Shown here piece by piece: positions 17,128 through 25,753 of a DNA stretch of 64,000 nt; position 1 is the first letter of the stretch, and every line of letters begins with the position of its first letter. The stretch comes from JBGFRR01 sp041695045 (lineage in GTDB: Bacteria; Bacteroidota; Ignavibacteria; UBA10030): positions 1-64,000 of the forward strand of contig JBGFRR010000164.1 in NCBI GenBank assembly GCA_041695045.1, written 5' to 3'. The translations under genes and the position numbers were made by a program. The notes beneath the pieces were generated by a model. It was not told the origin of the DNA, did not search any database, and saw nothing but the letters and a program-made list of their open reading frames with translations.

Positions 17128-20118
17128 ATGAAGTTGTTTCGCTCGGTTGGTATTGCGGCCCTCTTGTTTCTCGCTTTACCGGACGTTTTCTTGGCGCAAG
17201 ACAGCGTTGGCGTGACGTTTCGGTACTCAGCTCCAGCCTCAACGGTCGGACTCGAAGTGCGTGGCGAGGCCGATAACTGGCAGAACCCGCCGGCGTGGTT
17301 CATGACGTATGCAGGCAACAATCTCTGGACCTACACGGCGCGGTTGAGAGTGGGGGGACATGTGGGCGGCAGAATCCCCGGCGCATATCAGTACAAGTTC
17401 TACCACAGTGGAATCGGCGGTGGGCCCTGGCCGAACGATCCGCTGAATCATCACGTCAACACAGCCGACCATGATAACTCGATTCTCTACGTGAAGCACC
17501 CAACCATCTACCATTTCCTTCCAAACCAGCGGACAGGCATTGTACGAGAAGAGAAACCTGAAATCTCTGCCTTTCTTTTCCCAAAAGTTGGTTCAGCGGT
17601 AGACACGTCGTCGATATCGCTGAGGGTGGGAGACAGGACCTACTCAAACCTCGGCGCGTACTATAATCCTACCACGAAGCAGCTTCGGTTCCGACTCCCC
17701 GATCCACTTGCGAATGGAATCCATACGGTTCGGTTACAGGCCGGCACCACGATCGATAGTGTGACGATTACCGTTCAGGCAGGGTTTGTGCAGATCACCA
17801 ACCGTGGCAACTTCACGACGAGGAATCCACAGCGAACGCTGTACGGAATTGTCCAGGACACGTCGCTCAACGATGTGAAGATTATCCGCAACGACCTTGA
17901 CACGCTCATCACACGCGCGACAGGCGGCCGATTTCGAGTGGTGGGTAGTCTGAAGGAGGGACTCAATACGTTCAAGGCCATCGTACGCGATAGTACCGGT
18001 CTGCTCAGGCAATCACAGCCTGTAACGTTCACCTACGTTGTCAACCACACCCCGACGGCGCGCATTGCGTTTGAAGCTTCCAGCTCGCAGATTGTTCTCA
18101 GCGCCGCCCAGAGTACCGACCCTGACTCTGGACAAACCGGCCTGCTGACATTTCAATGGTCCGTCGATCCAGCAAACCCTCAACCGATACCCGGCGTCGC
18201 TTCGAGTACCAACCCTACCATCACCATCACGAAACCGACCACGCCGGGGGAGTATTTTTTCGGTCTCATCGCAAGCGATCCGGACGGGAACAGGGACACC
18301 ACGCGGAACTACTTCACAATCCTGAAGGATGGCTCCTTCCAAAACACGACGCTGGCAACCGTACCGCAATGGGTGAAAAAGGGACGGGTGTACGAGCTCT
18401 TTTTCAAGTCGCTTACGCCAGAAGGGACCATTAACGCTGCGCTTCCATTTCTTCCTTACTTCAAAAGTTTGGGCGTGAACATCCTCTGGGTGATGCCCGT
18501 GATGGAAAACGCCTTTCCTATGAATAACACTGTTGGAACAGGCTACAATATCAAAAACTTCTACAAGGTTGCTCCGGAATACGGGACGAACGAGGACTTC
18601 AAGAATTTTGTCCGCCAAGCGCATCAGCACGGATTGAAGGTGATTTTAGATGTGACACCGAACCATACAAGCTTTGCCCATCCGTTCGTGCAAGAGGGTC
18701 GGATCTTCCGTGAGGATTCACCGTACTGGGATTTCTATCAGCATACCATCATTCCTCATTTTGATGCCCACGTCGGGGGACAGCGTCTAACAACAGATGG
18801 ATACGTCTACTACCGCGATTTCTCCGAGCAGCTCCTCAACTATAACTGGTCCGACATCGACGCTCATCACTACATGACGGAAGTCTACAAATCATGGATC
18901 AAAGAATTCAACCTTGACGGCTATCGCTACGATGTCTACTGGGGGCCGCGGCGACGGTACGGGGAACAGACTGTCGGGGCGGCTTTGCGCAGAGCATTAC
19001 GGCACATCAAGCCCGATATTTTCTTGCTCGCTGAGGACGACGGGACAGGGCCAGGCACGGAAGTGATCTACGCAGATCATCATGGGGGTGCTGATTCAGG
19101 ATATGATTGGAACCTCTACTGGGGAGGGATAAAACCATTTTACTCACGATCGCCTGACAACTTCCACAATCTTGTGCACAACGCAGGCTACTATCCCGGA
19201 CCCAATTCTTCCTTTCTCCGGTTCATGGAGAATCACGATGAGGACAGGATCGCTCATGTCTATGGTTCCTATAAACTTACCATGCCCGTTGCAACTGTTC
19301 TCTTCACGGTTCCGGGCATTCCGATGATCTACTCCGGGCAGGAGGTGGGGTTCGGATTGGGCATCCGCGACTACGACCAGAGACGGCGTGGAGTGATTAC
19401 CTGGAATACCCCCGGCAGGCCGCTGTTGACTCCTCATTATCAAAAGCTCGCTCATCTGCGCGGCCAGTTTCCCGCGTTTTCAACTCAGCAACTGTGGCGA
19501 TTCACGTCTGTGCCGACCGGCGTCTATGCGTTTGCTCGCCCCTATCCGCGTGAGAATGGCGTTGTCGCTGTCAATGTGACGTTCAACGAACGCCAGGTCA
19601 ATCTCACCCTGGACGGATCGGTCCTCGCAGCTCCGATTACTAGCGGCTCGGTCGCCTATGCGAATGATATCTACAACGACACAACGTATCACCTTTCCTT
19701 CGTCAATGGGAGCGCGACACTCGCGTTCCGATTGAAGCCGTTCGGGAGCGCGGTGTTTGTTATTTCCGATACACTCAAGCGCCTCAACCTGCCTGTGCTG
19801 GTGTCGGTAGAAGAGAATGAGACTAGAGATCACCTGCCCAATGAATTTCACTTGCATCAGAATTACCCGAATCCCTTTAACCCAAGTACCACCATTCGGT
19901 ATGATGTTCCGATCCGTTCCCACATTCAATTGGCGATCTATAATATCCTTGGGCAGAAAGTTGCCGCCGTCGCAGATGCGCCCCATGAGGCAGGAACATA
20001 CTCCATCCCATGGAACGGGCTGACTGACGCGGGAATCCAGGCACCATCGGGTCTCTACGTCGTGCGATTGACTGCCGGCGATTACGTCACAACAAGACGG
20101 ATGATTCTTCTTCGATGA
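17128..20118 (+). CDS. Secreted GH13 amylolytic enzyme with CBM48-like and Ig/PKD-like domains and T9SS sorting domain
   Basis: The start is placed at ATG 17128, which has GAGGAG upstream and a signal peptide ending FLAQ; upstream in-frame codons run through a palindrome. The 996-residue protein has an N-terminal glucan-recognition module (about 22-135, YQYKFYHSG ... PWPNDPLNH), one or two Ig-like modules, a PKD-like module (about 305-395), and a GH13 barrel with DVTPNH, nucleophile D602 in LDGYRYDV, acid/base E636 in LLAEDD and D704 in MENHDEDR. The tail contains NYPNPFNPSTTIRYDVP and ends RRMILLR, a T9SS signal. It probably attacks branched or short glucans at the cell surface. It overlaps the next gene by ATGA. 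Confidence 0.9.
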   Translation: MKLFRSVGIAALLFLALPDVFLAQDSVGVTFRYSAPASTVGLEVRGEADNWQNPPAWFMTYAGNNLWTYTARLRVGGHVGGRIPGAYQYKFYHSGIGGGPWPNDPLNHHVNTADHDNSILYVKHPTIYHFLPNQRTGIVREEKPEISAFLFPKVGSAVDTSSISLRVGDRTYSNLGAYYNPTTKQLRFRLPDPLANGIHTVRLQAGTTIDSVTITVQAGFVQITNRGNFTTRNPQRTLYGIVQDTSLNDVKIIRNDLDTLITRATGGRFRVVGSLKEGLNTFKAIVRDSTGLLRQSQPVTFTYVVNHTPTARIAFEASSSQIVLSAAQSTDPDSGQTGLLTFQWSVDPANPQPIPGVASSTNPTITITKPTTPGEYFFGLIASDPDGNRDTTRNYFTILKDGSFQNTTLATVPQWVKKGRVYELFFKSLTPEGTINAALPFLPYFKSLGVNILWVMPVMENAFPMNNTVGTGYNIKNFYKVAPEYGTNEDFKNFVRQAHQHGLKVILDVTPNHTSFAHPFVQEGRIFREDSPYWDFYQHTIIPHFDAHVGGQRLTTDGYVYYRDFSEQLLNYNWSDIDAHHYMTEVYKSWIKEFNLDGYRYDVYWGPRRRYGEQTVGAALRRALRHIKPDIFLLAEDDGTGPGTEVIYADHHGGADSGYDWNLYWGGIKPFYSRSPDNFHNLVHNAGYYPGPNSSFLRFMENHDEDRIAHVYGSYKLTMPVATVLFTVPGIPMIYSGQEVGFGLGIRDYDQRRRGVITWNTPGRPLLTPHYQKLAHLRGQFPAFSTQQLWRFTSVPTGVYAFARPYPRENGVVAVNVTFNERQVNLTLDGSVLAAPITSGSVAYANDIYNDTTYHLSFVNGSATLAFRLKPFGSAVFVISDTLKRLNLPVLVSVEENETRDHLPNEFHLHQNYPNPFNPSTTIRYDVPIRSHIQLAIYNILGQKVAAVADAPHEAGTYSIPWNGLTDAGIQAPSGLYVVRLTAGDYVTTRRMILLR

Positions 20119-21398
20119 AACCTGAATTACGCCAGCTCAAGACAATCGCACATCGCCCTTCCGTTATCGGGTGGGCACTGCTGACGGTGTTGCTCGTTGT
20201 GGTGTTCGAAGGATGCTCGACGGAGCAGAGCACCGCAAGCCGTGTACTCATCTGGCATCAGATGCTGCCGGATGAACGAGTCATCCTTCAGCGACAGATT
20301 CGCCGGTATATGGAGCGTCATCCGGGGGTACGGGTGGAGGAACTATATAGGGAGACGGAAGACCTTCGAAGTGGCTTTGTTATTGCAACGCTTGCAGGAC
20401 AGGGGCCCGATTTGGTTTATGGGCCTTCCGACCCCGTCGGTATTTATGAGGCGACCAAGACTATTCGGCCGTTAGAATCGTTGCTGCCTCCAGGATTCAT
20501 CGCTCAGTTCGATTCGAGCGGGCTGTTGTGGTATCGAGGCCACCTCTATCAGGTCGCCGACAAAATTGGAAATCATCTGGCACTCGTGTATAACAAGCGG
20601 TATATTCAACGGCCGCCGGAGACAGACCGCGAGCTTCTCGAACTGGCGCACGCCATTCAAAATAAATATGGATTTACTGCGGGTCGGCCCAAAGTCTACG
20701 GTCTCGCGTGGAATTATATCGAACCGTTTTTCTTTATTCCGTTTTTAACCGGCTTTGGTGGATGGGTGTTCGCAGAGGATGGAGTGACGCCAACGCTCGA
20801 TACACCAGAGATGGTCGCAGCGTTGCGGTTTGTCCGTCGGTTGAGGGATGAGCACAAGATTGTTCCCAAAGACGCCGACTACAATGTTGCCGATGCATTG
20901 TTCAAAGATGGCAAGTCCGCTATGCTCATCAACGGCGACTGGGCCTGGGCAGGGTATCGGCAGCAGGGGGTGAACATTGGTGTTGCACCGCTGCCAAAGA
21001 TCGTTGAAACGGGACTGTGGTGTGCTCCGATGACCTCTCCGAAAGGATATTCGTTGAACGTGAATGTGGCCGAGGAAAAAATTCCTCTCGTACTCGATGT
21101 GTTGAAATTTCTCGTGTCCGAGGAGAGCCAACTGGAGTACATCCGGGAGTTGGGTACCGCGCCCACCCTTCGGTCTCTCGCAACCCATCCGCTGGTGACG
21201 TCGGATGAAATCATGCAAAACTCTCTGCGCCAAATTGAACGGGGGAGACCGATGCCCACCGTGCCCGAGATGCGTGCGGTGTGGGATGCTATGCGGCCCG
21301 GTTATCAAGCTGTGATGCGCGGTTTCATGAGTCCAGAAGACGCCGCCCGAGCGATGCAGCAACTCGCTGTGAGAAAAATCCGAGATATGAAGGAGTAA
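20115..21398 (+). CDS. Maltodextrin ABC transporter, substrate-binding lipoprotein (MalE-like)
   Basis: The 427-residue product has a hydrophobic signal segment and a lipobox-like FEGC with C34, so it is probably a lipoprotein. It reads as an ABC carbohydrate-binding protein: RVLIWHQMLPDE start, AGQGPDLVYGPSD, FKDGKSAMLINGDWAWAGY and a C-terminal RAVWDAMRPGYQAVMRG, matching the family around MalE. It captures maltooligosaccharides in the periplasm and hands them to the permeases encoded downstream. The ATG overlaps the GH13 stop (ATGA). Sugar specificity is inferred from the surrounding amylases. Confidence 0.9.
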   Translation: MKPELRQLKTIAHRPSVIGWALLTVLLVVVFEGCSTEQSTASRVLIWHQMLPDERVILQRQIRRYMERHPGVRVEELYRETEDLRSGFVIATLAGQGPDLVYGPSDPVGIYEATKTIRPLESLLPPGFIAQFDSSGLLWYRGHLYQVADKIGNHLALVYNKRYIQRPPETDRELLELAHAIQNKYGFTAGRPKVYGLAWNYIEPFFFIPFLTGFGGWVFAEDGVTPTLDTPEMVAALRFVRRLRDEHKIVPKDADYNVADALFKDGKSAMLINGDWAWAGYRQQGVNIGVAPLPKIVETGLWCAPMTSPKGYSLNVNVAEEKIPLVLDVLKFLVSEESQLEYIRELGTAPTLRSLATHPLVTSDEIMQNSLRQIERGRPMPTVPEMRAVWDAMRPGYQAVMRGFMSPEDAARAMQQLAVRKIRDMKE

Positions 21399-21481
21399 CC
21401 ATTGAACGTCTGAGAACCGACAACACGAATTTTTTTGTTTGTTCTCGTTCCGACGGTCCATGTTTTGTGTTCGCCTCTTGA

Positions 21482-21537
21482 ATCCCGCTTGCTTTTGAGC
21501 GGGATGTCCCGCTCCGCCTATGGCGGATTGGGCGGGA
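21482..21537. repeat. Tandem and nested GC palindromes
   Basis: ATCCCGCT (21482-21489) pairs with AGCGGGAT (21498-21505); next, TCCCGC (21507-21512) pairs with GCGGGA (21532-21537) around an inner TCCGCC TAT GGCGGA hairpin (21513-21527). The arms resemble the TCCCGC/GCGGGA palindromes found elsewhere in the window. Confidence 0.75.
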
Positions 21538-21594
21538 TGCGTCGGAACAGCTTGTGGACGCTCCGGCATCCGAGCCCGCAGAGCGACCGACATG

Positions 21595-21619
21595 CGCTCC
21601 GACGGAGACCGTCGGAGCG
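21595..21619. repeat. Perfect 11-bp hairpin just before the permease gene
   Basis: CGCTCCGACGG (21595-21605), loop AGA, CCGTCGGAGCG (21609-21619), followed by AGAAAAAGC. It could slow RNA decay or polymerase and so raise the binding protein over the permeases, as REP hairpins do between malE and malF in E. coli. Confidence 0.75.
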
Positions 21620-21664
21620 AGAAAAAGCATAGCGACTCATTCTATCACAACGATCAACCCGCAC

Positions 21665-22549
21665 GTGACCAAGCGTCTCTTCATAGCGTTTCTCGTCCTT
21701 CCATCATTACTTGTCATTGCCGCGCTTGTCTTCTATCCGCTCGCCTACAACGCCGTGCTCTCGTTGGGCAACATGAATCTGATGAATATTCGGGACTGGA
21801 GCATCATCGGACTTCGGCAGTTCGTCAAAATCTTCACAGAACCATCCCAACCGGACCTGTACGTTGTGTTCTGGAAGACGATTGTCTGGACTGTCGTCAA
21901 TGTTGTGTTCCATGTCCTCATCGGCGTTACGCTTGCGTTGCTGTTGAATCAGCATCTCCGCGGACGCTCCATCTACCGGATGCTGCTTATTCTCCCATGG
22001 GCTATTCCCCAGTACATCGTGGCGCTCACCTGGCGCGGCATGTTCAACTACGAGTACGGCGCCATCAATCTTCTCTTAACAAAGGTGTTGAACGTCGCTC
22101 CGGTGGAATGGCTGGGAAATGCGACCAATGCGTTCATCGCTTGCATTATTACCAACGTCTGGCTCGGGTTCCCGTTCATGATGGTGGTGGCGCTCGGTGC
22201 GCTCCAAAGTATCCCGCTCGAGTTGTATGAGGCAGCCGCAATCGATGGCGCACGATGGTACCACAAACTCACGCGCATTACACTTCCGCTCATTAAACCC
22301 GTGATGGTCCCGGCAATCACCCTCGGCGTCATCTGGACATTTAACAACCTGAATATCGTCTGGCTGGTCAGCAACATGGGCGAGCCGTCGGACAATACGC
22401 ATATTCTGGTGTCGTTCGTCTATAAGGCCGCCTTCAATTTTTATAGCTTTAGCTACGCCGCTGCATTGTCGATGGTTATTTTTGTCATCCTTCTGGTCTT
22501 TAGCCTGATGTTCATGCACCGCATGCGCGCGACACAAGCTGTTTACTGA
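21665..22549 (+). CDS. Maltodextrin ABC transporter permease (MalF-like)
   Basis: Starting at GTG 21665 gives 294 residues beginning VTKRLFIAFLVLPSLLV, the normal N-terminus for this family; the longer frame from GTG 21554 would add 37 residues coded by hairpin DNA. Neither start has a clear ribosome-binding site, so the start is uncertain. Six membrane segments are visible, and the cytoplasmic EAA loop reads LYEAAAIDGARWYHKLTRIT LP, the contact site for the ATPase. It forms the membrane channel with the MalG-like protein. It lacks the large periplasmic insertion of E. coli MalF. Confidence 0.88.
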   Translation: MTKRLFIAFLVLPSLLVIAALVFYPLAYNAVLSLGNMNLMNIRDWSIIGLRQFVKIFTEPSQPDLYVVFWKTIVWTVVNVVFHVLIGVTLALLLNQHLRGRSIYRMLLILPWAIPQYIVALTWRGMFNYEYGAINLLLTKVLNVAPVEWLGNATNAFIACIITNVWLGFPFMMVVALGALQSIPLELYEAAAIDGARWYHKLTRITLPLIKPVMVPAITLGVIWTFNNLNIVWLVSNMGEPSDNTHILVSFVYKAAFNFYSFSYAAALSMVIFVILLVFSLMFMHRMRATQAVY

Positions 22550-22725
22550 CAAGCTGTTGAAAAAGGAAAATTTTTTTGGTGGGTCAGAAATTCGAAGTTG
22601 ACGTAGGCGCTCTGCGTCCGCTTAACGTTCCCGCGCCCCGCCAAAGAGCGACGGGGTAAACGGAGCGTGGGAACGAGCAGGAAGGGGAGAACAGAAGATT
22701 TCTTTGTAATTACTCACCAAAGGAA

Positions 22726-22880
22726 AACCGCAAAGACGCGAAGGACACGAAGAAAGCAAGAGCTTTATGCACTTTTATAGCTGCATCAACAACCCCGCTT
22801 TGCGGGGCGCAATCTCTGTCAATGTCTTTCGTCTCTTTCATAACCCTTTTTCCCTTTGCGTTCTTTGCGCCTTCGCGGTT
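22726..22880. repeat. 155-bp long imperfect inverted repeat (MITE-like)
   Basis: A 27-base left arm starting AACCGCAAAGACGCGAAGG (22726-22752) matches the reverse complement of the right arm ending CGCCTTCGCGGTT (22854-22880), with seven differences, each a C/T transition that still permits a G-T pair on one RNA strand. AACCGCAAAGACGC-type long hairpins are common non-autonomous repeats in bacterial genomes. A perfect CCCCGC TTT GCGGGG hairpin is nested inside (22793-22807). Confidence 0.75.
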
Positions 22881-22951
22881 TGCTTTTCAAGGTATCACCG
22901 GCAGAAGAGACGGAGCAGTTACATTTCTTTTCAAAATCTAATCTGTGAATC

Positions 22952-23017
22952 CCTGCCTGCTATTCCGCTCTTTGAATCCCGCTCGTGAGCGGAATCCCGG
23001 AAAGCGGGACAGGCAGG
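22952..23017. repeat. Compound palindrome with CCTGCCT/AGGCAGG outer arms
   Basis: CCTGCCT (22952-22958) pairs with AGGCAGG (23011-23017). Inside are ATTCCGCTC/GAGCGGAAT and TCCCG/GCGGGA pairs. The flanks (ATCTAATCTGTGAATC before, TGTGGTTTGATTTTTTCACT after) recur around the simple CCTGCCTGC hairpin at 29378-29396, so this is a dispersed element with a variable core. Confidence 0.75.
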
Positions 23018-23078
23018 TGTGGTTTGATTTTTTCACTGAGGAGTTCCATAGTTTTTTAACACCTGCTAAGAAAGTTCC

Positions 23079-23924
23079 ATGCCGGTCCAAACGAAACGAA
23101 CAACCATACTTCTCCGGCTCGTGAGCTACGGAGTTCTCACAGCCTTTACGCTGATCGCTCTGTTCCCCATCTGGCAGGTGGTCAACATTTCGCTTCGTCC
23201 GGGTGATCAACTTCTCTCGACGTCGTTGGAATTGATTCCAGAATCGGCAACGCTCAGCAACTACAGAACGTTGTTCACCGAGCGTGACTTTCTTACCTGG
23301 ATCGGGAACAGCATGCTCGTGGCGCTGAGTGTCACCGTCACGGGGGTTGGGCTTGCCTCGACGGCGGGGTACGGATTCTCGCGATTCCGTTTTTTCGGCA
23401 AGAACGTAGGGCTGATGACGCTGCTCACCACACAAATGTTTCCCGCGACAATGCTTTTGCTTCCCCTCTACATCATGCTCATTCATCTCGGCCTCATCAA
23501 CACGTACCTTGGCATTGTCATCGTCTACTCAGCGACGGCGTTGCCGTTCTGCATCTGGACGATGAAAGGGTATTACGACACCATCCCGACGAGTCTTGAA
23601 GAAGCCGCCCTGATCGATGGATGCTCTCGCTTGTCGGCATTCTACCGGGTCGTGTTGCCGCTTGCTACGCCTGCTCTTGTCATCACGGCGCTCTTTTCGT
23701 TTATGACGGCGTGGTCGGAATATGTCGTCGCTGCACAAATCCTCCAAGATACCTCGCTCTGGACGCTCCCGCTCGGACTGAAATCGTTCGAGGCAAGCAT
23801 GAGCACGGAGTGGGGCCTGTACGGCGCCGGGTCGATGATTGTGATGGTGCCGGTTGTTCTCTTGTTCCTGCTCTTAAGTCGGTGGTTGGTGTCGGGATTA
23901 ACACTCGGGAGTGTCAAAGGATGA
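23079..23924 (+). CDS. Maltodextrin ABC transporter permease (MalG-like)
   Basis: The 281-residue product has six membrane segments and the MalG-type start LFPIWQVVNISLRPGDQL followed by NYRTLF. The EAA loop reads SLEEAALIDGCSRLSAFYRV with VLPLATPAL. It pairs with the MalF-like permease and the MalK-like ATPase. It is separated from the malF-like gene by a repeat-filled gap but overlaps the next gene by ATGA, so it likely shares a transcript with the lipoprotein GH13 gene. Confidence 0.92.
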   Translation: MPVQTKRTTILLRLVSYGVLTAFTLIALFPIWQVVNISLRPGDQLLSTSLELIPESATLSNYRTLFTERDFLTWIGNSMLVALSVTVTGVGLASTAGYGFSRFRFFGKNVGLMTLLTTQMFPATMLLLPLYIMLIHLGLINTYLGIVIVYSATALPFCIWTMKGYYDTIPTSLEEAALIDGCSRLSAFYRVVLPLATPALVITALFSFMTAWSEYVVAAQILQDTSLWTLPLGLKSFEASMSTEWGLYGAGSMIVMVPVVLLFLLLSRWLVSGLTLGSVKG

Positions 23925-25711
23925 AACATTTTTTTTCTCTCATACTGGTATTCTTGTTCATAGGGTGTGCCATGAATACTTCCTCCCGCCATGAACTCAC
24001 GGGACCGTGGGTGTTTCAAGTCGACTCGCTCGATCAAGGGTTGACCGAAGCATGGTATGCTGAAGGATTCGACCGATCGCAGTGGCGAGAGGTGACGGTG
24101 CCCGACCATTGGGAACGGTACAACCTGCCGTCGTACGATGGCGTTGGGTGGTTTGCAACGGAATTTGAGTACGATGGTGGCGAGATACCGATGGCGATTT
24201 TCTTTGGCGGCGTGGACGACGACGCCGACGTGTGGGTGAATGGAACGAAGGTCGGCTCTCACGTCGGATACAGCGAAGTTTTTTCGTTCGACATAACGCA
24301 AACACTCCGGCGCGGAAAAAACAAGGTTGTCGTCCGCGTGTTCGACTCGGGCGGCCCCGGCGGAATCTATAAATCAGTCATGGTCGTTCCCGCTGACCGC
24401 GTCGAGGAGCTTCGTCGAACGCCGTATGCTGCGCTCCAGGCTCGGCCGAGTGAAGACTGGGTGAAAGACGCCGTGATCTATGAAGTGTATCTCCGTTCGT
24501 TCTCAACAGAGGGAACCTTCAAGGCGCTAGAACGGCGACTTCCGGAATTGAAGGACTTAGGCGCTACCGTCCTGTGGCTGATGCCGATCCATCCCGTCGG
24601 TACCGTGAAGCGGAAAGGGACGTTGGGGAGTCCATACGCAGTGCAGGACTACTATGCGGTGAACCCGGAGTTTGGGACGCTGGAAGATTTTCGCTCCCTC
24701 GTCCGTGCTGTGCATGAGCACGGGATGAACATCATCATCGATCTCGTTGCTAATCATACTGCCTGGGATAGCAAGCTTATCCAAGAGCATCCAGAATGGT
24801 TTTCGAAAGACGATCAAGGGAACATGGTGCCGCCAAACGACGATTGGACCGACGTGGCAGACCTTGATTATTCTCAGCAGGAATTATGGGATTACATGAT
24901 AGAAATGATGAAGTACTGGGTGCGGGACGTCGGTATCGACGGCTATCGCTGTGATGTGTCGGAGCTTGTTCCGACGGAGTTCTGGAACCGGGCACGGAAG
25001 GAGTTAGATACCATCAAACCGGTGATGATGCTCTCCGAAGGGACGTTACCCGAACACCACGTTGAGGCATTTGATCTGACCTACGCGTGGAACTTCTACG
25101 ATGTCCTCGCGAAAGTCATCACGTCGCATACGCCGGCGACCATGTTTGAGAAAATCATCGAGAATGAATCGTACCGATTCCCACAAGGCTCGTTACGAAT
25201 GCGGTTCAACACGAACCACGACAAAAATGCCTGGGATGCACCGACGGTTCTGAAGTTTACCCGTGCGGGTGCAAAAGCCAGCGCCGTGCTGGCGTTCACG
25301 TTTCCCGGAGTTCCTTTGATTTACAACGGTGAAGAGGTGGGGAATGAGAAGCGGTTGGACCTCTTTGAGAAGGTTGAGATCGACTGGACCAAGAACGAAG
25401 ATTTCCGTGAGTTGTACACAGAGTTATGTCGGTTGAGAAAGGAACAAGTTGCCGTTCGTCGTGGCACATTTCAGCCTCTTGTCAATTCGGATGGCGAGAA
25501 GGTTGTTTCCTTCCTCCGGCAAGCGGAGCAGGAGCGTGTCATCGTTGTGATCAATCTATCGAATCAACAACGCAGGGTCAGCATTACGCTTCCGGACAAA
25601 GCGGTGAAGAGCCTCGAGGAGTACTTTACCTCCCGTTTCGTGTCTCTCGATGAGGGGCGACTGGAACTCGATCTCGACGCGTTTGCGTATCAGATCTTTA
25701 TCATACCTTGA
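23921..25711 (+). CDS. Lipoprotein GH13 glycosidase with N-terminal GH2-type sugar-binding domain
   Basis: The ATG at 23921 overlaps the MalG stop; a longer frame starting inside malG is not credible. The 596-residue product has a lipobox LFIGC with C16. Residues about 25-165 form a jelly-roll of the GH2 sugar-binding type (LTGPWVFQVDSLDQG, VPDHWERY, DDADVWVNGTKVGSHVGY). The GH13 barrel follows with DLVANHT, nucleophile D345 in IDGYRCDV, acid/base E373 in LSEGTLP and D434 in NTNHDKN. It probably trims maltodextrins at the periplasmic face of a membrane before ABC uptake. The GH2-like domain plus GH13 is a known architecture in Bacteroidota relatives. Substrate is inferred. Confidence 0.88.
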   Translation: MKHFFSLILVFLFIGCAMNTSSRHELTGPWVFQVDSLDQGLTEAWYAEGFDRSQWREVTVPDHWERYNLPSYDGVGWFATEFEYDGGEIPMAIFFGGVDDDADVWVNGTKVGSHVGYSEVFSFDITQTLRRGKNKVVVRVFDSGGPGGIYKSVMVVPADRVEELRRTPYAALQARPSEDWVKDAVIYEVYLRSFSTEGTFKALERRLPELKDLGATVLWLMPIHPVGTVKRKGTLGSPYAVQDYYAVNPEFGTLEDFRSLVRAVHEHGMNIIIDLVANHTAWDSKLIQEHPEWFSKDDQGNMVPPNDDWTDVADLDYSQQELWDYMIEMMKYWVRDVGIDGYRCDVSELVPTEFWNRARKELDTIKPVMMLSEGTLPEHHVEAFDLTYAWNFYDVLAKVITSHTPATMFEKIIENESYRFPQGSLRMRFNTNHDKNAWDAPTVLKFTRAGAKASAVLAFTFPGVPLIYNGEEVGNEKRLDLFEKVEIDWTKNEDFRELYTELCRLRKEQVAVRRGTFQPLVNSDGEKVVSFLRQAEQERVIVVINLSNQQRRVSITLPDKAVKSLEEYFTSRFVSLDEGRLELDLDAFAYQIFIIP

Positions 25712-25753
25712 GGTTCAGACAATCTTCAGAACCCCCACCGGCCACGGCACCCT

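Larger units (their letters stand above)
21399..21664. other. Palindrome-rich gap between the binding protein and the first permease
   Basis: No gene is seen. The gap holds an A/T-rich start, then a cluster of hairpins at 21482-21537 and 21595-21619. A GTG-initiated reading frame is open from 21554 into the permease but is encoded by the palindromic DNA and has no ribosome-binding site. Confidence 0.7.
22550..23078. other. 529-bp gene-free gap with several repeat types between the two permease genes
   Basis: No credible gene. It contains a CGTTCCC/GGGAACG inverted pair near 22625-22676, the long inverted repeat 22726-22880, a CCCCGC/GCGGGG hairpin at 22793-22807, and the compound palindrome 22952-23017 that is shared with the gap at 29.4 kb. 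An insertion of repeat DNA into a formerly tight malF-malG pair is the simplest reading. Confidence 0.75.

Noticed and set aside
21554..21664. N-terminal extension of the MalF-like permease from GTG 21554
   Set aside because: The extra 37 residues are encoded by hairpin DNA, have no ribosome-binding site and do not resemble permease N-termini.
23621..23920. 100-residue upstream extension of the lipoprotein GH13 gene
   Set aside because: It lies fully inside the MalG-like gene in another frame and would destroy the clear lipoprotein signal that starts at 23921.
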